A DNA stretch of 9,529 nt from CBDUQI01 sp965369325. GTDB lineage: Bacteria > Pseudomonadota > Gammaproteobacteria > Steroidobacterales > JBCBZW01. A model generated the notes under the pieces. The model did not search any database. It was not told the DNA's origin and was given only the letters and a program-made list of their open reading frames with translations. The DNA is taken from assembly GCA_965369325.1 (NCBI GenBank), contig CBDUQI010000223.1:1-9529 (forward strand), read 5' to 3'. Position 1 is the stretch's first letter, and every line of letters starts with the position of its first letter. This document shows positions 1 through 6,145 of the stretch, piece after piece. The position numbers and the translations under genes were made by a program.

Positions 1-538
1 CCGGGTCCAGCTTGCCCTGCTCGGCGCGCTCGGTAATGTCGATGGTGTAGCGCTCAAGCGCCTGGCGCGTATCCTCCGCATTCGGGTCGTCCACCGGCTC
101 GCCGCCACGCAAATCTTCGATGGCTTTTTCCACCGCGCCGCGCACCACACCAGCGGCATCCAGCGCTCGCCCCAAATCGCCTTTGTCCTCGCAGGCGGCC
201 AGTACGAACAGCTCGCTGGAAATATATTTATCGTCGCGTTTCTGCGCCAGCTTGTCGGTCATGTTAAGCAGTTTGCCCAGCGCATTGGAGACGTGCACTT
301 CACCGGCCGTACCCTCTACCTGTGGCAAACGATCGATCGCCTCACCCAGCTTCGAGCGCAGCAGATTGGCATTGGATCCGGCCTTGGCCAGCAGACCACG
401 CGCACTGCCGCCCTGCTGATCCAGCAGTGCCGCCATCAAATGCACCGGCTCGATCATCTGGTGGTCCCGCCCGAGCGCCATCGACTGCGCCTCTGAGAGT
501 GCCATCTGGAACTTGGCGGTTAATTTGTCCATGCGCAT
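1..538 (-). CDS. clpB: ATP-dependent chaperone ClpB, N-terminal part (gene runs off the left edge)
   Basis: Hsp100 disaggregase that works with DnaK/DnaJ/GrpE in the cytoplasm to extract proteins from aggregates. Only the first 179 codons are present. The product begins MRMDKLTAKFQMALSEAQ and follows E. coli ClpB (from memory) almost position by position: the two Clp-N repeats (about residues 1-145, with IEPVHLMAALL, GTAGEV, DKLAQKRDDKYISSELF), then the linker GGEPVDDPNAEDTRQAL and the start of NBD1 (YTIDITERAEQGKLDP). The Walker motifs lie outside the window. The start is the ATG at 538, preceded by GTGAGGA with 6 nt spacing. An in-frame ATG at 532 is possible, but the MR-x-D-x-LT beginning is the family's usual one. 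It lies downstream of the ZIP gene across a 159-nt leader with its own heat-shock type promoter. Identification is certain. Confidence 0.97.
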   Translation of the reverse strand, partial: MRMDKLTAKFQMALSEAQSMALGRDHQMIEPVHLMAALLDQQGGSARGLLAKAGSNANLLRSKLGEAIDRLPQVEGTAGEVHVSNALGKLLNMTDKLAQKRDDKYISSELFVLAACEDKGDLGRALDAAGVVRGAVEKAIEDLRGGEPVDDPNAEDTRQALERYTIDITERAEQGKLDP

Positions 539-550
539 GATGAATCCTCA

Positions 551-586
551 CCCTCTGAAGGGCGCCGCGGGTGGTGTGCGGTGCCC
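551..586 (-). promoter_or_regulatory. Overlapping hairpins in the clpB 5' leader (possible RNA thermometer or stability element)
   Basis: On the clpB-sense strand the arms at 586-578 (GGGCACCGC) and 568-560 (GCGGCGCCC) pair over nine positions with one A-C mismatch around a 9-nt loop. Immediately downstream, 562-551 (CCCTTCAGAGGG) can fold as a 4-bp stem with a TCAG loop. The two share bases 560-562, so they compete. The small hairpin ends directly against the Shine-Dalgarno AGGA at 548-545. The pairing is seen in the sequence; a role in temperature-dependent translation is inference. Confidence 0.4.
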
Positions 587-645
587 AAAGCAACACAATA
601 TTGCGGTCAGCCAACTCAGCGCCAACCCGGCTCAATACTCCACAG

Positions 646-673
646 AGTTTGGGTCAGGGTCGGAATTTTCAAC
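646..673 (-). promoter_or_regulatory. Sigma-32 (heat-shock) type promoter for clpB
   Basis: On the minus strand, GTTGAAA (673-667) is followed after exactly 13 nt by CCCAAACT (653-646). The E. coli RpoH consensus is CTTGAAA, 11-16 nt, CCCCATnT. The -35 matches 6 of 7 and the -10 matches 5 of 7 specified bases. The predicted start near 640 gives a leader of about 100 nt before the clpB ATG. Heat-shock control of clpB is well established in gammaproteobacteria, so both sequence and context agree. Confidence 0.62.
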
Positions 674-697
674 ACTGGCCACGCACGGACGCTGGCG

Positions 698-1483
698 TTA
701 GTGCGCGTGCAGGACATTTTGCAGCAGCAGGATGGCGCCCGCGCCCAGGCCGATCATTACCAACTGCTGGACCCCGGCCGCCAGTCCCAAGCGCCGGTGC
801 AGGCCGGGAATGAGATCAGCGACCGCAATGTAGAGAAAGCTGGCAGCCGTGACGGCCAAGGCATAGGGCAACACTTCTTGCGCATTGTCCAGCCAAAGGT
901 AACCCAATACACCGCCCACCACCGAGGCCACGCTGACCAGCAGATTCATCACCAGTGCACGGGCGCGGGACCAGCCCGCGTTTAGCAAAATGGCGATGTC
1001 GCCGACCTCCTGGGGAATCTCGTGCACGATCGCGGCCAGCGCAGTCACCACGCCCAGGCGGGTATCGGTGAGGAAGGCAGCAGCGATAAGCACGCCGTCC
1101 ACAATGTTGTGAATGCCATCGCCGATCAGAATCAGGTTGCCGGAGGCGGCATCGCGATGATGGGCATCGGGCGTGTGCACCTCGCAATCATCGTGGTGGC
1201 AGTGGCGCCACAGCACTGCCTTTTCGAGCACAAAAAAGGCCAGTAGCCCGCCCAGCAGTGTCAGCCCGATGTCATTAAAGCCGTCGGGACCGGCTAGCTT
1301 CAAAGCGGCCGGCAGCTGGATGGTTAAGGCGGCGGTCAGCAGCGCGCCGGTGGCGAGCCCGATCAGATGCGGCAGCAGTGCCTTGCGCGTACCCTCTGAC
1401 AACGCCAGGAACGACGAGGCTGCCAGCGCGCTTAGCGCGCCGCCTACCAAAGTCGCAACAATAATCCAGCTTAAGGTAGTCAC
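698..1483 (-). CDS. ZIP-family divalent metal transporter
   Basis: Inner-membrane protein of 261 aa, the usual size of bacterial ZIP (SLC39-like) carriers that import zinc or related divalent metals. Hydrophobic segments lie at about residues 4-27, 37-58, 71-90, 117-139, 143-169, 178-197, 205-225 and 236-257, fitting eight helices. The loop after the third is rich in possible ligands (WRHCHHDDC, then HTPDAHHRD). Helix 4 carries HNIVDG (125-130) and helix 5 carries HEIPQEVGD (154-162), the paired metal-site motifs; the second His of the LIV-1 HExPHE form is Gln here. I chose the GTG at 1483 because upstream in-frame residues are not membrane-like and because VTTLSWII makes a natural ZIP beginning; no good Shine-Dalgarno is visible. 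It follows pgeF by 79 nt. The metal and the direction of transport cannot be read from sequence. Confidence 0.88.
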   Translation of the reverse strand: MTTLSWIIVATLVGGALSALAASSFLALSEGTRKALLPHLIGLATGALLTAALTIQLPAALKLAGPDGFNDIGLTLLGGLLAFFVLEKAVLWRHCHHDDCEVHTPDAHHRDAASGNLILIGDGIHNIVDGVLIAAAFLTDTRLGVVTALAAIVHEIPQEVGDIAILLNAGWSRARALVMNLLVSVASVVGGVLGYLWLDNAQEVLPYALAVTAASFLYIAVADLIPGLHRRLGLAAGVQQLVMIGLGAGAILLLQNVLHAH

Positions 1484-1562
1484 AGCGCGCGCATGGTAAC
1501 AGCAAAACTCATCGCTTTGGCCATCCGCGAGGATGCGGGCCGTTGATCCACCGTGGCAGCAT
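1480..1562 (-). other. Chain of two abutting mini reading frames between pgeF and the ZIP gene
   Basis: Directly after the pgeF stop (TAGATG) an ATG opens a 17-codon frame at 1562-1509 (MLPRWINGPHPRGWPKR). Its TGA overlaps the ATG of a 10-codon frame at 1512-1480 (MSFAVTMRAL) through ATGA, and that frame's TGA overlaps the ZIP GTG start through GTGA. This would let ribosomes pass from pgeF to the ZIP gene by termination-reinitiation. There is no Shine-Dalgarno for either mini frame, and chance is a realistic explanation. Confidence 0.2.
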
Positions 1563-2312
1563 CTAGCTCGCCTTCCAGATGAGGCTAACCATGCGCCCGC
1601 ACGGCGCCTGACGACGGTGCGAGAAAAACCGCTTGGCCTGCGCGTAGGTACAAGCATCACCGCCGTAAATGTCCTGCACGCCCAGCGCGCGCAAACGCTG
1701 ACGGGCAAGCTGATACAAATCGGCCTGCCAGCGCCCGCCAGCGTTGGCGACAAACGCCTCGGCCGCATCGGGGTCTTGCGCGCAAAAGGCCTCGCGCACC
1801 TCTTCACCTACCTCAAAATGAGCCTGCGAAATCGCCGGCCCCAGATAGGCGAGCAGCCGTCCGCCCGGCACTGCCGTGGCGTTGATGAGCGCCTCCAGGA
1901 CGCCCGCTGCCAGCCCTCGCCAACCGGCATGCGCACCGCCAACGACTTCGCCGTCTTTGCTACATACCAACACCGGCAGACAATCGGCAGTCATCACCGC
2001 GCACACGCGCGCCGGACGTCGAGTAAAGGCCGCATCTGCTTGCAATAGCGGCGCCGGCTGGTCCAAGTCTGCCACCGTGGTCCCGTGCACTTGCGCCAAC
2101 CAGCACGGGTCACCGGGCAACCCGGCTAGCTCGCGCAGGCACTGACGGTTGTGCATCACCGCCTGCGGGTGATCGCCCACGTGGGCGCCCACATTGAGGC
2201 GATCGAAAGGCGGCTGGCTGACGCCACCCAGGCGGGTACTGATTGCGATCCGTACGTTCGCCGGGGCCGGCCACTGTGGCTGCAGTACCCCTAAGACAGG
2301 CGGCGAGCTCAC
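1563..2312 (-). CDS. pgeF: Peptidoglycan editing factor PgeF (YfiH family, laccase domain)
   Basis: Cytosolic multicopper-oxidase-fold protein of 249 aa (E. coli YfiH about 243). The family was annotated as laccase or polyphenol oxidase; members show purine nucleoside phosphorylase/adenosine deaminase activity, and E. coli PgeF keeps mis-assembled precursors out of peptidoglycan. The metal-site residues are present: H76 in QVHG, C111 in TADCLPVLV and H128 in GGAHAGWRG. Further family landmarks are STRLGGVS (25-32), YLGPAIS (156-162), DLYQLAR and the C-terminal FFSHRR (229-234). The start is a GTG at 2312 whose GTGA overlaps the rluD stop by 4 nt, so translation is probably coupled; no independent strong ribosome binding site is visible. 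The order rluD-pgeF is the same in E. coli. Confidence 0.95.
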   Translation of the reverse strand: MSSPPVLGVLQPQWPAPANVRIAISTRLGGVSQPPFDRLNVGAHVGDHPQAVMHNRQCLRELAGLPGDPCWLAQVHGTTVADLDQPAPLLQADAAFTRRPARVCAVMTADCLPVLVCSKDGEVVGGAHAGWRGLAAGVLEALINATAVPGGRLLAYLGPAISQAHFEVGEEVREAFCAQDPDAAEAFVANAGGRWQADLYQLARQRLRALGVQDIYGGDACTYAQAKRFFSHRRQAPCGRMVSLIWKAS

Positions 2313-3274
2313 CGGTGGAGCTCGCGGGCAGCGTCTTCGCGCATCAGCCTAATCAGCTCGACCATGTCGGCTGGCACGGGGGCTTCGTAGCTCACCTGCT
2401 CGCCGCTCAGCGGGTGGACAAAGCTCAGCTGCCACGCATGTAGCGCCTGTCGGCGAAACTGACGCAACGCATCAGCCAACGGCTCGCTGACCCCGCGCGG
2501 CAGCGCCAGCCGGCCACCGTAGTCCGGATCCCCCACGAGTGCGTACCGCACGTGCGCCATGTGCACCCGAATTTGGTGGGTGCGCCCAGTCTCAAGGTTC
2601 ACCCGGATATGCGTGTGCCCGCGGAATCGAGCCATCACCCGATAGTGGGTGACAGCCTCGCGCCCATCGTGGCGTACACACATGCGGGTACGATGGGTGG
2701 GATGACGACCGATGGGCTGGTCCACTGTGCCACCGCCCGTCATCACCCCGTTGGCCAGCGCCTGGTAGCTACGCGAGACTTGGCGCGCCTGCAACGCCTG
2801 CACCAAGCGGGTGTGCGCAGCGACCGTCCGCGCTACCACCAGCAACCCGCTGGTAAGGCGGTCCAGGCGATGCACGATGCCAGCCCGGGGCAGCGCGCCC
2901 AGGCGATCGTCATGCGCCAGCAACGCATTTTGCAGCGTGCTGTGGGGATTTCCCGCGCCCGGGTGCACCACCAGCCCGGGCGGCTTGTTAATAAGGATCA
3001 CGCCTTCGTCTTCGTGCACGATCTGCAGGTCGATCGGCTGCGCCTGCACTTTTTCATCGCCGGCGATGGTGGCGTCAACATGTATCTGCTCGCCGCCCAA
3101 CAGCCGGTCGCGCGGACGCCTGGCCGCGCCATCCACCAGCACCTGTTCGTCCAGCACCCATTTTTTTAGGCGCGAGCGTGAAAAATCCGGAAACATCTCC
3201 GCCAACGCCTGGTCCAAGCGTTTACCGGCCAGTTCCTCGGGCACCTGGCGCGAAAGTTCGATGTGTTCGTTCAT
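2309..3274 (-). CDS. rluD: 23S rRNA pseudouridine synthase RluD
   Basis: Converts uridines 1911, 1915 and 1917 (E. coli numbering) in helix 69 of 23S rRNA to pseudouridine late in 50S assembly. The 321-aa product compares with about 326 in E. coli. It has an N-terminal S4 RNA-binding domain (about 16-75, GKRLDQALAEMFPDFSRSR) and a RluA/RluD catalytic domain with INKPPGLVVHPG (95-106), the catalytic aspartate D138 in GIVHRLDRLTSGLLV, and LETGRTHQIRVHMAH (227-241). The usual HRLDKDTSG is HRLDRLTSG here; the aspartate is kept. The reading frame stays open further upstream, but the ATG at 3274 (MNEHIELSRQVPEEL) fits the family and has GGGGA 5 nt before it. First gene of the rluD-pgeF unit, divergent from bamD. 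RluD is preferred over RluC because of its neighbours. Confidence 0.95.
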   Translation of the reverse strand: MNEHIELSRQVPEELAGKRLDQALAEMFPDFSRSRLKKWVLDEQVLVDGAARRPRDRLLGGEQIHVDATIAGDEKVQAQPIDLQIVHEDEGVILINKPPGLVVHPGAGNPHSTLQNALLAHDDRLGALPRAGIVHRLDRLTSGLLVVARTVAAHTRLVQALQARQVSRSYQALANGVMTGGGTVDQPIGRHPTHRTRMCVRHDGREAVTHYRVMARFRGHTHIRVNLETGRTHQIRVHMAHVRYALVGDPDYGGRLALPRGVSEPLADALRQFRRQALHAWQLSFVHPLSGEQVSYEAPVPADMVELIRLMREDAARELHR

Positions 3275-3316
3275 AGGCGTCCCCGCTGCCCGCGAAAGAC
3301 CGCAGGTCGGGTTGAG

Positions 3317-3328
3317 ATTATGTAAATA
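3317..3328 (-). promoter_or_regulatory. Weak -10-like AT-rich element upstream of rluD
   Basis: On the rluD-sense strand, TATTTACATAAT stands out from GC-rich surroundings and contains CATAAT, 5 of 6 to the sigma-70 -10. It lies about 43 nt before the rluD ATG. No acceptable -35 hexamer is found at 16-18 nt, so this is only a guess at where rluD transcription begins. Confidence 0.22.
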
Positions 3329-3436
3329 CAGTGCGTGTGCGAGTCGATCACGGCGGACATACTGAGCAACGGCGACCGTAGGTGCAAACCCACCATGATG
3401 CGGCCAGTCAATGCGCCCCGCACGGCGCCGCGGCAA

Positions 3437-3453
3437 GTGGTCGTACTGACCAC
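3437..3453. repeat. 17-bp dyad (possible operator) upstream of the bamD promoter
   Basis: GTGGTC (3437-3442) and GACCAC (3448-3453) are a perfect 6-bp inverted repeat around GTACT. It ends 7 bp before the proposed bamD -35 and sits within the rluD/bamD divergent region. The half-sites TGGTC/GACCA resemble those bound by GntR-type regulators such as FadR, but FadR has a shorter spacer. A regulator-binding role is inference. Confidence 0.33.
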
Positions 3454-3460
3454 CGGCGGG

Positions 3461-3489
3461 CTGGCACGCTGCGGGCCATCCTGTATACT
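3461..3489 (+). promoter_or_regulatory. Sigma-70 type promoter for bamD
   Basis: CTGGCA (3461-3466, 4 of 6 to TTGACA), a 17-nt spacer, then TATACT (3484-3489, 5 of 6 to TATAAT). The expected start near 3496 gives a leader of about 50 nt to the bamD GTG. It is the best-scoring promoter-like sequence I find in the 273-nt divergent region 3275-3547, which contains no convincing gene. Confidence 0.5.
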
Positions 3490-3547
3490 GCGCCAACAGT
3501 TGCGTCCAACAGGTATGGATGGCGCTAGAGCTATCGATGGAGTTCAG

Positions 3548-4387
3548 GTGAAAAGTAAGTTCTTTCAGTTAGTTGCGATCCTATCACTCACCGCCCTTTG
3601 TGCCGCCTGCAGCGGCCCTAGCGCACTGGAGCGCATGGCCAGCCCAACGCTGATGTACGGCGAAGCGGAGCGGGCAATGCGCATCGGGTCCTACGACCAG
3701 GCTATCGCGATTCTCGAACAACTAGGCATCCTGCATCCCTTCACCGACGAGGCGCGCCAAGCCAAGCTGGACCTCATCTACGCCTACTACAAGGCCAATG
3801 CGCCCGAACAAGCCATTGACGCAGCGGACAACTTTATTATTGAGAACCCGCGCGACCCCAACGTTGATTACGCCTACTACCTACGTGGTCTGGTCTACTT
3901 TGATGTGGATCGCAGCTGGATGGAGAAGTTATTCAGGGTAGACCTTAGCGCCCGACCGCCTGCCAACGCGCAACGCGCATTCGCGTATTTTCAGCTGTTT
4001 ACCCAAAAGTACCCGGACAGCCCATACACTGAGGATGCCCGCCAACGCATGAGCTTTCTGCGCAACATGCTGGCCGACTACGAGATGCATGTGGCGCGCT
4101 ACTACATGACCCGCGGCGCGTACGTGGGCGCGGCTCAGCGCGCACGCTTTGTGGTGGAAAACTACGAAGACGCACCCGCTATGGTGGACGCACTGGAGCT
4201 GCTTGCCGACGCCTACCTGGTGCTGGGGTTGGATGATCTAGCGGTGGATTCCGAACGTGTGCTGGCCAGCACTTACGGCCCCGGGGCGATCCAGGATTCA
4301 CGCCGGCGCGGGCTGTTCCAGCGTATTTTCCGACGGGATGCCCCGCAACAGCCGCCGACCGCCGGCACTCCCAGCGCCAGCGAGTAA
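3548..4387 (+). CDS. bamD: Outer membrane protein assembly factor BamD (lipoprotein)
   Basis: Essential lipoprotein of the BAM complex on the periplasmic face of the outer membrane, where it helps BamA recognise and insert beta-barrel proteins. The 279-aa product (E. coli about 245) starts with a signal peptide: KSK, a hydrophobic core, then LCAAC with the probable lipidated cysteine at residue 21, followed by SG as in E. coli BamD. After it come five TPR-like helical hairpins, including YGEAERAMRIGSYDQAIAILEQL, AYYKANAPEQAIDAADNFI, YAYYLRGLVYF, AFAYFQLFTQKYPDSPYTEDA and YYMTRGAYVGAAQRARFVV. The C-terminal tail is Pro/Ser/Ala-rich and longer than in E. coli. The GTG start at 3548 is chosen over an in-frame ATG upstream because GGAG lies 5 nt before it and it gives a normal signal peptide. 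The lipobox is odd in having Cys at -3. Confidence 0.95.
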   Translation: MKSKFFQLVAILSLTALCAACSGPSALERMASPTLMYGEAERAMRIGSYDQAIAILEQLGILHPFTDEARQAKLDLIYAYYKANAPEQAIDAADNFIIENPRDPNVDYAYYLRGLVYFDVDRSWMEKLFRVDLSARPPANAQRAFAYFQLFTQKYPDSPYTEDARQRMSFLRNMLADYEMHVARYYMTRGAYVGAAQRARFVVENYEDAPAMVDALELLADAYLVLGLDDLAVDSERVLASTYGPGAIQDSRRRGLFQRIFRRDAPQQPPTAGTPSASE

Positions 4388-4411
4388 CCCTCGAGCGAGC
4401 CAAACGCTATC

Positions 4412-4428
4412 TGCGGCGTATCGCCGCA
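4412..4428. terminator. Hairpin between convergent bamD and nadE (possible bidirectional terminator)
   Basis: TGCGGCG (4412-4418) and CGCCGCA (4422-4428) form a perfect 7-bp stem with a TAT loop, inside the 73-nt gap between the two tail-to-tail genes. There is no T-run on either side, so it is not a textbook intrinsic terminator; it may instead protect 3' ends or work together with Rho. Confidence 0.4.
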
Positions 4429-4460
4429 AGCCTATTGGAACAGTGTTGAGCTACTTGTGC

Positions 4461-6119
4461 TTAGCGTTCGGGCCAGATCTGCCCGGGCCGATAGCCTGAG
4501 GTAATGGGATAGCGCCAGTCGCGGCCAAACGCCCGCGGGCTTACCCTCACGCCCGGCGGCGCTTGGCGACGCTTGTACTCATTGCGCCTCACCATGTTCA
4601 GCACTCGCACGACAATTGCCTTGTCGAAGCCGCGCCCCACGATATCCTCCACCGAGCAGTTCTCTTCGATAAAAGCTTCCAGGATCGCATCGAGGATATC
4701 GTAGGGCGGCAACGAGTCGGTATCTTGCTGATCTTCGCGCAGCTCCGCGGACGGCGGCCGCTCGATCACCCGTACCGGAATCACCTCGCCCAGCGTGTTG
4801 CGGTAACGTGCAAGCGCGTACACGAGTGTCTTGCTGCAATCCTTAATCGGCGCGAAGCCACCCGCCATATCGCCGTACAGCGTGGCATACCCCACCGCCA
4901 TTTCGCTCTTGTTGCCAGTGGTGAGTACGATGCGGCCGGTTTTATTCGACAGCGCCATCAAAATGATGCCGCGACAGCGGGCTTGTAGATTCTCTTCAGT
5001 GGTATCTGGCGCCAGCCCTTCAAACTGCGGCGCCAGCACCTCAAGTAATGTCTTGAACGCCGGCTCGATGGAAATCACATCGTGCTGTACGCCCTGGCGG
5101 CGGGACTGCTCGGCCGAATCGTGCACAGATATGTCCGCCGTATAACGCGAGGGCATCTGTACTGTGCGCACCCGATCAGCACCCAGCGCATCAACCGCAA
5201 TAGCCAGCGTCAACGAGGAATCGATGCCACCGGATAGCCCGATCACCACGCCCGGAAACCCGTGTTTATCCACGTAGTCACGCACACCGCTCACTAGGGC
5301 ACGATAGGCCAGCGCGATCTGCTCCGGCTCTGCGGCAACCTCAGCGGTGTGCGCCACCACGCGGCCGTCCTGGTAGCTAAAGTCCACCGGGAACACGCCC
5401 TCTTGCATATCCCGTGCGCGCATCACCAACTGGCCGGTGTCGTCCATCACCAGCGAGCGACCATCAAACACCAACTCGTCCTGCCCGCCGACCAAGTTGA
5501 CATACACCATAGGAACGCCAGCGCTCGCGATGCGCTCGCGCACAATCCCGCGGCGCTGGCCATGCTTGCCCAGATTGAATGGCGAGGCGTTGAGATTTAG
5601 CAGCAGCTTTGCCCCCGCTGCGGAGGATTGCTCCGCCGGGCCCGGCTGCCAGATATCCTCACAGATAGTAATGCCCAGTGGGATGCCGTTCAGCGGCACT
5701 ACACAGGGCTGATCGCCGGGACTGAAATAGCGTTTCTCGTCAAACACGCCGTAGTTAGGCAGTAGTTGCTTGCGGTAGCTGGCCAGAAGTCGGCCATCGC
5801 TGATCAGCGCGGCCGCATTGTAAATGCGGTCACCCTCGTACTCGGGATAGCCGACCAACACCGCGATGCCCGACAGCGCCCGCTGCACTTGTGCTACTGC
5901 GCCTTGAACGGCCTTGCGGAAGCCGCGATGGAGCAGCAGATCCTCTGGCGGATACCCGCATAGGGTAAGCTCCGGGAACACCACCAATTGCGCGCCCAGT
6001 TCATCGCGCGCGTGCGCGGCGGTCTCGAGCACTCGCGTGGTGTTGCCGAGCACATCGCCCACCACTAGGTTGAGTTGAGCGATGGCGATGCGCAACGTGC
6101 GCCGGTCCGAGGAACTCAC
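4461..6119 (-). CDS. nadE: Glutamine-dependent NAD(+) synthetase
   Basis: Last step of NAD biosynthesis: amidates deamido-NAD with ATP, using ammonia released from glutamine. The 552-aa protein is the long, two-domain form. The N-terminal nitrilase-like amidase (about 9-250) carries the Glu-Lys-Cys triad: E50 in VVFPELTLCGYPPEDL, K117 in YRKQLLPNYGVFDEKRYF and C153 in TICEDIW. The C-terminal synthetase domain has the ATP P-loop LSGGIDSS (295-302), TTGNKSEMAVGY (400-411), YGDMAGGFAPIKD and RPPSAELREDQ. The start is a GTG at 6119 with GGCAGG 8 nt upstream. It follows sucD after 26 nt and is very likely cotranscribed with sucCD. Short NH3-dependent NadE of enterics lacks the first domain, so the assignment to the glutamine-dependent class is clear. 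Confidence 0.97.
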   Translation of the reverse strand: MSSSDRRTLRIAIAQLNLVVGDVLGNTTRVLETAAHARDELGAQLVVFPELTLCGYPPEDLLLHRGFRKAVQGAVAQVQRALSGIAVLVGYPEYEGDRIYNAAALISDGRLLASYRKQLLPNYGVFDEKRYFSPGDQPCVVPLNGIPLGITICEDIWQPGPAEQSSAAGAKLLLNLNASPFNLGKHGQRRGIVRERIASAGVPMVYVNLVGGQDELVFDGRSLVMDDTGQLVMRARDMQEGVFPVDFSYQDGRVVAHTAEVAAEPEQIALAYRALVSGVRDYVDKHGFPGVVIGLSGGIDSSLTLAIAVDALGADRVRTVQMPSRYTADISVHDSAEQSRRQGVQHDVISIEPAFKTLLEVLAPQFEGLAPDTTEENLQARCRGIILMALSNKTGRIVLTTGNKSEMAVGYATLYGDMAGGFAPIKDCSKTLVYALARYRNTLGEVIPVRVIERPPSAELREDQQDTDSLPPYDILDAILEAFIEENCSVEDIVGRGFDKAIVVRVLNMVRRNEYKRRQAPPGVRVSPRAFGRDWRYPITSGYRPGQIWPER

Positions 6120-6145
6120 GTGATGGGCCTGCCGCCGCGGGGCGT

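Noticed and set aside
342..635. 97-codon minus-strand frame across the clpB start and leader
   Set aside because: It is out of frame with the clear clpB beginning and shows no family features; it is a high-GC shadow frame.
682..700. Bulged GCCA/TGGC stem after the ZIP stop as terminator
   Set aside because: The stem is imperfect and no T-run follows.
1484..1807. Upstream extension of the ZIP gene to a 369-aa product
   Set aside because: The extra 108 residues are read from the opposite phase of pgeF, are Arg/Pro-rich and do not look like a ZIP N-terminus.
1563..3169. Long plus-strand frames opposite pgeF and rluD (for example 1533-2048 and 2552-3169)
   Set aside because: Antisense shadows of well-identified genes in GC-rich DNA; no recognisable domains or ribosome binding sites.
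3275..3496. N-terminal extension of RluD by 74 residues and the plus-strand extension of BamD to 3335
   Set aside because: Both extensions overlap each other in the divergent region, lack family similarity, and the internal starts have ribosome binding sites and expected N-termini.
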